Shown here in pieces: positions 1 to 6,731 of a stretch of DNA of 18,378 bases. The DNA comes from Palsa-459 sp035510855. GTDB taxonomy: Bacteria; Actinomycetota; Acidimicrobiia; Acidimicrobiales; RAAP-2. The notes beneath the pieces were generated by a model, which worked only from the letters and a program-made list of their open reading frames with translations, was not told where the DNA came from and made no database searches. The stretch spans positions 1 through 18,378 of the forward strand of contig DATKGG010000038.1 of NCBI GenBank assembly GCA_035510855.1. The letters run 5' to 3'. A program made the position numbers and the translations under genes. Within the stretch, counting starts at the first letter, position 1. The number at the start of each line of letters is the position of its first letter.

Positions 1-96
1 TCGGTGCGACATCGTGCGCGACCTCGCAAGGCGCTCGAGCAATCGACGATCGTCGTCGGAGAGTGACAGGGGTGACGCCGCCGAGGAGTGGACCAT
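1..96 (-). CDS. Probable IS630-family transposase, N-terminal fragment (cut by window edge)
   Basis: The minus strand opens with an ATG at 96 and runs off the left edge after 32 codons. The visible peptide begins MVHSSAASPLSLSDDDRR and continues LLERLARSRTMSHR. This matches in style the start of IS630-type transposases, where a short Ser/Pro-rich leader is followed by an acidic-basic LS(D/E)(D/E)(D/E)R...LERLxRSRT helix that begins the N-terminal helix-turn-helix DNA-binding domain. The DDE catalytic domain would lie outside the window. Codons such as TCA, TTG, CTT and CGA are less G/C-rich at the third position than in the neighbours, which fits a mobile gene. A TAGAGT -10 box sits 6 nt before the ATG. 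A resident helix-turn-helix protein is the alternative. Only 32 residues are visible, so the family call is tentative. Confidence 0.55.
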   Translation of the reverse strand, partial: MVHSSAASPLSLSDDDRRLLERLARSRTMSHR

Positions 97-102
97 GCAC
101 TC

Positions 103-108
103 ACTCTA
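103..108 (-). promoter_or_regulatory. -10 box (TAGAGT) for the left-edge transposase-like gene
   Basis: On the minus strand the hexamer TAGAGT (TANNNT) is followed by six bases (gagtgc) and then the ATG at 96. A transcript started 7 nt past the hexamer would begin at the A of the start codon, so the mRNA would be leaderless. No Shine-Dalgarno sequence or good -35 box is visible. The same geometry recurs at several other genes in this window. Confidence 0.4.
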
Positions 109-137
109 GCCACCTTAGTTATTTCACTGACGGACCA

Positions 138-1352
138 CTAGTTGATGTGCAGTCCTGATATGGCTCTTGCGATGATCAGCCGCTGGATCTCGCTCGTGCC
201 CTCGAAGATCGTGTAGATCTTCGAGTCCCGGTGCCAGCGCTCCACGGGGTAGTCGCGGACGTAGCCGTAGCCGCCGAGGATCTGGATCGCGTCGTCGGTG
301 ACGCGCACCGCGGTCTCGCCGGCGAAGAGCTTGGACATTGAGCCCTCGCCCGCGAGGAACGGCTTGCGCGTCGCTGCCATCCACGCTGCGCGCCACACGA
401 GCAGCCTCGACGCGTCGATGTGGGTCTTCATGTCGACCAGCTTGAACGCGATGGCCTGGTTCTCGATGATCGCGCGACCGAACTGCTTGCGCTCCTTCGC
501 GTACTCGAGCGCGTACTCGTAAGCAGCCCGTGCGATCCCGATCGCCTGGGCGCCGATGAGCGGACGCGAGGCCTCGAAGGTCGCCATCGCGGTCTGGCTC
601 TGGGCCTTCTTGCCCGCGCGGACCCTGGCCAAGCGCGCGTCCAGCTTCTCCTTGCCGCCAAGGAGGTTCGCGCCGGGGATCTTGCAGTCCTGGAGGATGA
701 CCTCGGCGGTGTGGCTTGCACGGATACCCATCTTCTGGAACTTCTGGCCCTGGGAGATCCCCGGCGTGCCCTCGCCGACGACGAAGCTCGCCTGTCCCCG
801 CGAGCCGAGGGTGGGGTCGACCGTGGCCACGATCACGTGCAGGTTCGCGAGCCCGCCGTTCGTGATCCAGGTCTTTGCCCCATTGAGCGTCCACTCGTCG
901 GTCGTCTCGTTGTAGACCGCGCGCGTGCGCAGGCTCGAGACGTCCGAGCCCGCGTCTGGCTCGGTCACCCCGAACGCAGCGAGCTTGAGGTCGCCGGGGG
1001 TCCCGAAGCACTGCGGGATCCACTCCATCTGCTGTTCGGGTGTGCCCGCGTTCATGATCCCCGCGACCGCGAGCGTCGAGCCGAAGATGGCGAGGCAGAT
1101 CCCCGCGTCACCCCAGGACATCTCCTCGAAGGTGATGGCCATCGACAGGCCGGTCGGATCCGCGAACGTCGTGGCGACGAAGTCGAGGTCGTAGATGCCG
1201 ACCTTAGCTGCCTCTTCGATCACGGGCCAGGGCGTCTCTTCGCGCTCGTCCCACTCGTGGGCGACGGGACGCACGACGTTCTCGGCGAACTCGTGCACCC
1301 AGTCGCGCAGCGTCGTCTGATCGTCGTTGAGCTCGAGGGAGAACTCCGGCAT
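138..1352 (-). CDS. Acyl-CoA dehydrogenase (FAD-dependent)
   Basis: This 404-residue flavoprotein should introduce the alpha-beta double bond into an acyl-CoA, passing electrons to an electron-transfer flavoprotein in the cytoplasm. The N-terminal helical domain, the middle beta domain with VTEPDAGSD (residues 129-137), and the C-terminal helical domain with QILGGYGYVRDYPVER are all present. Glu384 in IYTIFEGTSEIQ occupies the catalytic-base position of the MCAD type. Between the middle and C-terminal domains (about 223-256) there is a basic stretch, KEKLDARLARVRAGKKAQSQ, where typical members have a short GxGF loop. I recall a similar form in other actinobacteria, but the substrate cannot be read from it. 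The ATG at 1352 is chosen because GGAGG (1357-1361) lies 4 nt upstream. A palindromic operator-like site precedes the gene. The C-terminus (SGLHIN) looks natural despite the nearby transposase-like gene. Confidence 0.93.
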   Translation of the reverse strand: MPEFSLELNDDQTTLRDWVHEFAENVVRPVAHEWDEREETPWPVIEEAAKVGIYDLDFVATTFADPTGLSMAITFEEMSWGDAGICLAIFGSTLAVAGIMNAGTPEQQMEWIPQCFGTPGDLKLAAFGVTEPDAGSDVSSLRTRAVYNETTDEWTLNGAKTWITNGGLANLHVIVATVDPTLGSRGQASFVVGEGTPGISQGQKFQKMGIRASHTAEVILQDCKIPGANLLGGKEKLDARLARVRAGKKAQSQTAMATFEASRPLIGAQAIGIARAAYEYALEYAKERKQFGRAIIENQAIAFKLVDMKTHIDASRLLVWRAAWMAATRKPFLAGEGSMSKLFAGETAVRVTDDAIQILGGYGYVRDYPVERWHRDSKIYTIFEGTSEIQRLIIARAISGLHIN

Positions 1353-1356
1353 GGCA

Positions 1357-1361
1357 CCTCC
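1357..1361 (-). promoter_or_regulatory. Shine-Dalgarno site (GGAGG) for the acyl-CoA dehydrogenase
   Basis: The minus strand reads GGAGGTGCC directly before the ATG at 1352. This is one of the few strong ribosome-binding sites in the window, and it fixes the start. It contrasts with the leaderless-style starts of the synthetases, the LLM enzyme, the TetR gene and recC. Confidence 0.75.
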
Positions 1362-1399
1362 GGTGCGGCTCGGGCCATTCTCGGGCCCGGCGGGGATCT

Positions 1400-1405
1400 A
1401 TGTTA
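1400..1405 (-). promoter_or_regulatory. Candidate -10 box (TAACAT) for the acyl-CoA dehydrogenase
   Basis: TAACAT fits TANNNT and overlaps the outer arm of the palindrome at 1402-1417. A start 6-9 nt downstream would give a 5' UTR of roughly 40 nt, consistent with the Shine-Dalgarno at 1357-1361. No clear -35 box is visible. Confidence 0.35.
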
Positions 1406-1417
1406 CCGGACGGTAAC
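1402..1417. promoter_or_regulatory. 16-bp palindromic operator upstream of the acyl-CoA dehydrogenase
   Basis: The sequence GTTACCG-GA-CGGTAAC has two perfect 7-bp inverted arms and a 2-bp centre. It lies 50 bp before the acyl-CoA dehydrogenase start and 27 bp past the cysS stop. On the minus strand its edge supplies TAACAT (1405 to 1400), a reasonable -10 hexamer, so a bound protein would block RNA polymerase. The size and symmetry are typical of TetR-family operators, which commonly control acyl-CoA dehydrogenase genes in actinobacteria. The cognate regulator is unknown. No T-run follows, so a terminator role for cysS is less likely. Confidence 0.6.
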
Positions 1418-1443
1418 GAGCGGCGGGACGCGGGTATCGGGTC

Positions 1444-2835
1444 TCAGGCCCGGCGGATCCGGGTGCCCGCGGGGGTGTCCTCGACGACGAAGCCGAGCTC
1501 GACGAGCTCATCGCGGAGCCGGTCCGCCTCGGCGAAGTCACCCCGTCCCCGGGCCTCGTCGCGAGCCGACGCCAGGGCACTCGAGGCCCCGTCGAGCGTC
1601 GCGTCGGTGCCCCGCAGGAAGAGGCCCAGTGACCCTGCGAGGACGGCGAGCAGGTGCGCGGCGGCGTGGCCCGCCTCTGTGTCGCCACCGTCGGCGAGCG
1701 CGTTCGCCTTGGACGCGAGGTCGTAGAGCAGCGCCACGGCACGAGGCGTGTCGAGGTCGTCGTCGACTGCCGCGACGAACGCGCGGACGTCGTCGCCGGC
1801 TGCCTCGATCTCGGGGTGGTCGCGCCGGCGAACCGGGACCGACTCGTCGAGCGGCTCGAGTCGGAATCGTCGCGCGACGGCGTCGAGCCGCTCAAGCGCG
1901 CGCTCTGCGTCGGCGACCGTCCCGGGGGTGACCTCAATCGGCGCCCGGTAGTGCGCTCGCAGCAAGAGCAGTCGGTAGGCGCGCTGATCGGCCCGTGCGA
2001 GAAGATCGGTGAGGGACGTGAAGTTGTTGAGCGAGCTCGACATCTTGACGCCCTCGACCTCGACCCAGCCGTTGTGCACCCAATACCTCGAGAAGCCCTT
2101 CCCGAGCGCCACCGCCTGGGCGCGCTCGTTCTCGTGGTGCGGGAACTTGAGGTCCTGTCCCCCGCTGTGCAGATCGAAGTCCTCCCCGAGCAGCTCGAGC
2201 GACATCACGACGCACTCGGTGTGCCAGCCCGGACGGCCCGCCCCGAATGATGCATCCCACCGCGGCTCGTCGGGCTTTGCCGCCTTCCACAGTGCGAAGT
2301 CGAGTGGCGAGCGCTTCTGGTCGTTGGGCTCGACTCGCGTGCCCGCACGCAGCGAGTCGAGGGGCTGACCGGCGAGCAGCCCGTAGTCAGGCACCGACGA
2401 CGTGTCGAAGTAGACCCCGTCGTCGATCCGGTACGCGTGCCCGGTCGCGAGCAGCACCTCGATCATCGCGACCATCTGGCCGATGTAGGCAGTCGCATGC
2501 GGCACGTGGTCGGGCCGCAGCACCCCGAGTCCAGCCATCGCCTCCCACCACATGGCTTCGTACTCTGCGGCAACGTCGGGCGCTGGGCGCCCGGCCCGTG
2601 CCGCGGCGGCGATGATCTTGTCGTCGATGTCGGTGACGTTGGTGACGTACGTGACATCGAGGCCGCCGAAGGTGAGCCAGCGTCGAAGCACGTCCCAGGC
2701 AAGCGTGAAACGGCCGTGCCCGATGTGCGGGACATTGTCCACCGTTGGCCCGCAGACGTACATCGAGAACCTGCCCTCGACACGGGGCACCACGTCAACG
2801 ACGCGGCCCTGCGCCGAGTCGTGCAGGCGCAGCAT
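1444..2835 (-). CDS. cysS: Cysteinyl-tRNA synthetase
   Basis: Cytoplasmic class I synthetase that charges tRNA-Cys, 463 residues, the normal length. The Rossmann catalytic fold opens with YVCGPTVDNVPHIGHGR: Cys28 is the first zinc ligand and HIGH is residues 37-40. WHTEC (Cys208) and FPHHENERAQ (232-240) complete the zinc site. The C-terminal helical anticodon-binding region follows, with GDFAEADRLRDEL near the end. The KMSKS loop reads KMSSS (264-268), so the second lysine is Ser267. The mycothiol enzyme MshC is a paralogue, but the motif context and the full-length C-terminal domain favour CysRS. The ATG at 2835 lies 6 nt behind the -10 hexamer TAGGTT, giving a leaderless start. The gene diverges from valS across 20 bp. 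Confidence 0.95.
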   Translation of the reverse strand: MLRLHDSAQGRVVDVVPRVEGRFSMYVCGPTVDNVPHIGHGRFTLAWDVLRRWLTFGGLDVTYVTNVTDIDDKIIAAAARAGRPAPDVAAEYEAMWWEAMAGLGVLRPDHVPHATAYIGQMVAMIEVLLATGHAYRIDDGVYFDTSSVPDYGLLAGQPLDSLRAGTRVEPNDQKRSPLDFALWKAAKPDEPRWDASFGAGRPGWHTECVVMSLELLGEDFDLHSGGQDLKFPHHENERAQAVALGKGFSRYWVHNGWVEVEGVKMSSSLNNFTSLTDLLARADQRAYRLLLLRAHYRAPIEVTPGTVADAERALERLDAVARRFRLEPLDESVPVRRRDHPEIEAAGDDVRAFVAAVDDDLDTPRAVALLYDLASKANALADGGDTEAGHAAAHLLAVLAGSLGLFLRGTDATLDGASSALASARDEARGRGDFAEADRLRDELVELGFVVEDTPAGTRIRRA

Positions 2836-2840
2836 GCGTC

Positions 2841-2847
2841 TAACCTA
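2841..2847. promoter_or_regulatory. Bidirectional -10 element (TAACCTA) shared by cysS and valS
   Basis: The whole gap between the two divergent start codons is 20 bp and holds the heptamer TAACCTA. On the plus strand it gives TAACCT (2841-2846), ending 9 nt before the valS ATG. On the minus strand it gives TAGGTT (2847-2842), ending exactly 6 nt before the cysS ATG. Both fit TANNNT. The two hexamers overlap by five bases, so one duplex site could be melted by polymerase in either orientation. There is no room for Shine-Dalgarno sequences, so both mRNAs would be leaderless or nearly so. Any -35 contacts would fall inside the opposite coding region. Confidence 0.55.
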
Positions 2848-2855
2848 CTGAACCC

Positions 2856-5441
2856 ATGACGGGGGACGAGGGTCGACCAGCGCGTCGACCAATCCCCGAG
2901 CGCCCCTCGATCGACGGGATCGAGGACCACTGGGTTGCGGAGTGGGACGCCACGTCGGCGTATCGATTCGACCGGACCAAGTCGCGCGCAGAGATCTTCT
3001 CGATCGACACCCCGCCCCCCACGGTCTCGGGCGCGCTGCACATGGGCAGCGTCTTCGGGTACACCCAGGTCGACTGCATCGCGCGGTTCCAGCGGATGCG
3101 GGGCCGCGAGGTCTTCTATCCAATGGGTTGGGACGACAATGGGCTCGCGACCGAGCGTCGCGTGGAGAACTACTACGGCGTGCGCTGCGACCCGTCCGTC
3201 CCCTATGACCCCGGCTTCGAGCCCCCCGCGACCCCCAGCAAGGACCGGGTCGCGATCTCGCGCCCGAACTTCGTGGAGCTGTGCCACCGGCTCACGGCCG
3301 AAGACGAGGTCGCGTTCAAGGCGCTGTGGAAGCTGCTCGGCCTGTCGGTCGACTGGAGCCTCGAGTACGCCACGGTCTCGGACCTCGCCCAGCGCCAGAG
3401 CCAGCGCGGGTTCTTACGGATGCTCGCGAGGGGCGAGGTCTACACGACCGAGGCGCCGACCCTGTGGGACGTGGACTACAGGACCGCTGTCTCCCAGGCC
3501 GAGCTCGTGGACCGAGAGCTCGCCGGTGCGTACCACCGAGTCGAGTTCCGTCGAGCCGACGGCGACGGCGTGGTCGCGATCGAGACGACTCGGCCAGAGC
3601 TGCTGCCGTCATGCGTCGCGCTCGTCGCCCACCCCGATGACACTCGCTACCAGGGCATCTTCGGGACCGAGGTAATCACGCCGCTGTTCGGCGTGCGCGT
3701 CCGGGTGCTCGCCCACGAGCTCGCCGATCCCGACAAGGGGTCGGGGATCGCCATGATCTGCACGTTCGGCGACACCACCGACGTCGTGTGGTGGCGGGAG
3801 CTCGAACTGCCCCTCCGGGCCCTCATCGGGCGCGACGGTCGGCTCATGCCAGCGACCTTCGGGCAGCCCGGCTACGAGTCCGACGACCCGGAGTCGGCAA
3901 ACGACGCCTACGCCCAGCTCGCGGGCAAGACAGTCGCCCAGGCCCAGCGGGCGATCGTCGAGCTGCTCCGAGCTGACGGCTCGCTCGTCGGTGAGCCGAC
4001 GCCGATCACCCACCCCGTCAAGTTCTACGAGCGCGGTGACCGACCCCTGGAGGTGGTCACGTCGCGCCAGTGGTTCGTCGCCACGCTCGAGCACCGCGAG
4101 CGACTGCTCGAGCTCGGCAACGAGATCGAGTGGCACCCCGCCCACATGGTGCATCGCTACCGGGTATGGGTGGAAGGCTTGAACACCGACTGGTGCATCA
4201 GCCGGCAGCGCTACTTCGGGGTCCCCTTCCCCGTCTGGTACCCGGTGCGCGACGACGGGACGACCGACTTCGACCGACCGCTCCTGCCCGACGAGGCCCG
4301 CCTTCCGGTCGACCCCTCGAGCGACGTGCCCGACGGCTACACGTCAGTCCAGCGGGGCCAGCCGAGTGGCTTCGTCGGGGACCCCGACGTGATGGACACC
4401 TGGGCCACGAGCTCGCTCACGCCCCAGATCGCCGGACGGTGGGAGGACGACCCCGACCTGTTCGGCCGGGTCTTCCCGATGGACGTCCGCCCGCAGGGAC
4501 CCGAGATCATCCGGACCTGGCTGTTCTCGTCGGTCGTGCGCAGCGAGCTCGAGCACGGCGTGCTCCCGTGGCGCCACGCGATGATCAACGGCTGGGTCCT
4601 CGACCCGGACCGAAAGAAGATGTCGAAGTCCTCTGGGCACGTCTCGACGCCCGACGAGCTGCTCCGATCGATCGGCTCGGACGGCGTGCGCTACTGGGCG
4701 GCGTCGGGACGACCGGGCACCGACACCGCCGAGGACGTCGGCCAGATGAAGGTGGGCCGCCGTCTCGCGGTCAAGGTCCTCAACGCCACGAGGTTCGTCC
4801 TCGACCGGCTCGGCGACGACGAGCTCCCAGGGCTGGGCGCGATCACCGAGCCCATCGACATGGACCTCGTCAGCTCGCTGCGCGCGCTGCTCGTTGAAGC
4901 GACCACGTCCTTCGAGGTCTTCGACTACGCCCGGGTCCTCCAGCGCACCGAGGAGTACTTCTGGCGCTACTGCGATGACTACCTCGAGCTCGTGAAGATC
5001 CGCGCCTACGGCGGGGGCGACCAGGCCACGACGGACTCCGCGCGTGCGACGCTTGGGCTCGCACTGTCCGTGCTCCTCAGGCTGCTCGCGCCGTTCCTCT
5101 GCTTCGCGACCGAAGAGTCGTGGCGGTGGTGGCACGACACGTCGATCCACCTCGCTGCGTGGCCCACGGCCGAGGAGCTCGACGTCACCTCGTTGCTGCC
5201 CGGGGTCTTCGACGCCGCGAGCGACGTCCTCGGCGCCGTGCGCAGGGCGAAGAGCGCCGCGAAGCGATCCATGCGCACGGGGGTCGAGCTGGTCACGGTC
5301 ACCGCGAGCCGCGAGCGACGTGCCGCCCTCGACGCGGCGCGCGGTGATCTCATGGACGCCGGTGTGATCGCGCGCCTCGAGCTCAAGGAGGGCGAGGACG
5401 ACGTCGAGGTCGTGCTCACCGACGAGGCGCCGAGCGACTAG
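2856..5441 (+). CDS. valS: Valyl-tRNA synthetase, short form
   Basis: Cytoplasmic class I synthetase charging tRNA-Val, 861 residues. This is clearly shorter than the roughly 950 residues of the E. coli type, and it lacks an obvious long C-terminal coiled coil. PPPTVSGALHMGS (53-65) is the HIGH region, reading HMGS at 62-65. It is followed by FYPMGWDDNGLATERRVENYYGVR, the form I associate with archaeal, rickettsial and some actinobacterial ValRS. The editing (CP1) insertion contains VAIETTRPELLPSCVALVAHP. DWCISRQRYFGVPFPVW and PQGPEIIRTWLF complete the active site, and KMSKS is intact at 588-592. The ATG at 2856 follows a TAACCT box by 9 nt with no Shine-Dalgarno. Codon 187 is a rare TTA. The stop overlaps that of the convergent hydrolase gene in CTAG. 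Confidence 0.95.
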   Translation: MTGDEGRPARRPIPERPSIDGIEDHWVAEWDATSAYRFDRTKSRAEIFSIDTPPPTVSGALHMGSVFGYTQVDCIARFQRMRGREVFYPMGWDDNGLATERRVENYYGVRCDPSVPYDPGFEPPATPSKDRVAISRPNFVELCHRLTAEDEVAFKALWKLLGLSVDWSLEYATVSDLAQRQSQRGFLRMLARGEVYTTEAPTLWDVDYRTAVSQAELVDRELAGAYHRVEFRRADGDGVVAIETTRPELLPSCVALVAHPDDTRYQGIFGTEVITPLFGVRVRVLAHELADPDKGSGIAMICTFGDTTDVVWWRELELPLRALIGRDGRLMPATFGQPGYESDDPESANDAYAQLAGKTVAQAQRAIVELLRADGSLVGEPTPITHPVKFYERGDRPLEVVTSRQWFVATLEHRERLLELGNEIEWHPAHMVHRYRVWVEGLNTDWCISRQRYFGVPFPVWYPVRDDGTTDFDRPLLPDEARLPVDPSSDVPDGYTSVQRGQPSGFVGDPDVMDTWATSSLTPQIAGRWEDDPDLFGRVFPMDVRPQGPEIIRTWLFSSVVRSELEHGVLPWRHAMINGWVLDPDRKKMSKSSGHVSTPDELLRSIGSDGVRYWAASGRPGTDTAEDVGQMKVGRRLAVKVLNATRFVLDRLGDDELPGLGAITEPIDMDLVSSLRALLVEATTSFEVFDYARVLQRTEEYFWRYCDDYLELVKIRAYGGGDQATTDSARATLGLALSVLLRLLAPFLCFATEESWRWWHDTSIHLAAWPTAEELDVTSLLPGVFDAASDVLGAVRRAKSAAKRSMRTGVELVTVTASRERRAALDAARGDLMDAGVIARLELKEGEDDVEVVLTDEAPSD
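5438..5441. other. Interlocked convergent stop codons (CTAG)
   Basis: valS ends in TAG at 5439-5441 on the plus strand. The hydrolase gene ends in TAG on the minus strand at 5440-5438. The two stops share the palindrome CTAG, so there is no intergenic space and no independent terminator between these convergent genes. Each transcript must extend antisense into the other gene. Confidence 0.9.
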
Positions 5442-6718
5442 CTCGACGGTGCCGAGGTGCGCGCGCGCACGAGCGCCTCGAGGGACGTGGCGATCCCCCG
5501 CGTCGTCGCGCTGCTCCGCGGCGAGCAGAGCAGGTCAAAGGCGTGCTCGGCAAGCGGGAGCTCGACGTAGCCGAGCGGCGCGCTCGAGGCTCGCTCGAAC
5601 TTGGCGACGAACGCACGCGCGACCTCCACGGGCACGAGCGAGTCCTTGGTGCCCTGGAGCACAAGGAACGCCGGCGCGGCGGCCGTGATGCGCTCGATGG
5701 GCGACGCGGCGGCGTAGAGCTCGGGGGCCTCATCGACGGCGACCTTCATCACCTTGCTCGAAAGCAGCGAGGCGAGCGCCGTGCCCTGGCGCCCCATGAG
5801 GCTGCGGTCGCCGGTCATCTCCAAGACGCCGTAGAGCGAGACGCACGCGTCGACCGCGGTGTCGGCGTCCTCGAAGCCCGGCTGGAACGCGGGGTCATTC
5901 GGCGTGAGTGCGGCGAGCGACGCGAGCTGCCCGCCAGCCGAGCCACCCGAGATCGCGAGGAAGCGGGACGGGTCGCCCCCGAAGTCCCGGGCGTGCACCT
6001 TCGTCCATGCCACTGCACGCTTCACGTCGACGACGTGGTCGGGCCAGGTGGCCTTCGGGCTCAGCCGGTAGTTGCACGACACGCACACCCAGCCCCGCGA
6101 TGCGAGCTCGTAGAGCATGGGAAGGCCCTGTTCGCGCTTCGAGCCGAAGACCCACGCGCCCCCGTGCACGTACAGCATGACCGGCGCGTTCGTGACGTCG
6201 CCTCGCGGTCGGATGACGTCGAGGAGGTGCGCGTCACCGACGTCGCCCCCATCCTCGACGTAGGGGACGTCGCGGTCGACCCGTACACCTGCGCCGGACC
6301 GCGGAATCGCGAGGCACACGCGCCACCAACGGAACCATGCGGGGCGACGAGGGCCCCTCGGGTCTCTCGGCCACCGAGCAGAAGCGAGGGACCTCGCCAC
6401 GACGCCACGGGACCGCAGTCCCACGATCACAAGGACACCGAAGCCAATGACCGCAGCGAGTGCGACGCCGAGCGCGACGGCACCGAGCGTGCCGCTCGGC
6501 CATCCCAGCACTGACAGCACTATGGCAAGGCAGGCCGTGAGCCCGAGCAACTGACCCGCGAGCTCACCGGCGACGAAGCCGATCGTGAAGACGAGGTTCG
6601 AGAGCGGCGCCCCCTTCACGCGCATGAATGCCGTGGCCGCACCGAGTGCGAGCAACGTGAAGACGACAGTCGCGCCGATCCCCATCCGAACAGTCTGTCC
6701 GACCTGCGTCGCTCCCAT
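5438..6718 (-). CDS. Membrane-anchored alpha/beta hydrolase (HSL-type esterase/lipase)
   Basis: 426 residues. The first 100 are hydrophobic, with membrane segments near 13-32, 42-71 (possibly two) and 77-101. An Arg-rich stretch follows (about 102-133) and then a soluble hydrolase domain. The oxyanion-hole motif is YVHGGAW (183-189), the nucleophile elbow is SGGSAGG with Ser260, and the other triad members are Asp359 (QGTKDS) and His392 (AEHAFDL). The elbow has Gly where the hormone-sensitive-lipase family usually has Asp (GDSAG). It should hydrolyse carboxylic esters at the membrane; the substrate is unknown. The architecture resembles mycobacterial Lip proteins with N-terminal membrane anchors, from memory. 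The ATG at 6718 has GAGG 4 nt upstream. The gene is divergent from the LLM gene by 13 bp and converges on valS. Confidence 0.85.
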   Translation of the reverse strand: MGATQVGQTVRMGIGATVVFTLLALGAATAFMRVKGAPLSNLVFTIGFVAGELAGQLLGLTACLAIVLSVLGWPSGTLGAVALGVALAAVIGFGVLVIVGLRSRGVVARSLASARWPRDPRGPRRPAWFRWWRVCLAIPRSGAGVRVDRDVPYVEDGGDVGDAHLLDVIRPRGDVTNAPVMLYVHGGAWVFGSKREQGLPMLYELASRGWVCVSCNYRLSPKATWPDHVVDVKRAVAWTKVHARDFGGDPSRFLAISGGSAGGQLASLAALTPNDPAFQPGFEDADTAVDACVSLYGVLEMTGDRSLMGRQGTALASLLSSKVMKVAVDEAPELYAAASPIERITAAAPAFLVLQGTKDSLVPVEVARAFVAKFERASSAPLGYVELPLAEHAFDLLCSPRSSATTRGIATSLEALVRARTSAPSS

Positions 6719-6719
6719 C

Positions 6720-6725
6720 TAGCCT
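6720..6725 (+). promoter_or_regulatory. -10 box (TAGCCT) for the LLM oxidoreductase
   Basis: TAGCCT is followed by six bases (cgcggc) and then the GTG at 6732. A start 7 nt past the hexamer coincides with the first base of the start codon, so the transcript would be leaderless. The same bases on the other strand contain the GAGG ribosome-binding site of the divergent hydrolase gene. Confidence 0.45.
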
Positions 6726-6731
6726 CGCGGC

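Noticed and set aside
420..1931. A 503-codon plus-strand frame across the acyl-CoA dehydrogenase and cysS
   Set aside because: It is antisense to two well-supported genes and spans their intergenic operator. Its composition is Arg/Ala/Gly-rich without domains.
1444..2835. MshC (mycothiol biosynthesis cysteine ligase) instead of CysRS
   Set aside because: MshC is a close paralogue, but the sequence has the full CysRS C-terminal anticodon region, the HHENE zinc motif context and normal CysRS length.
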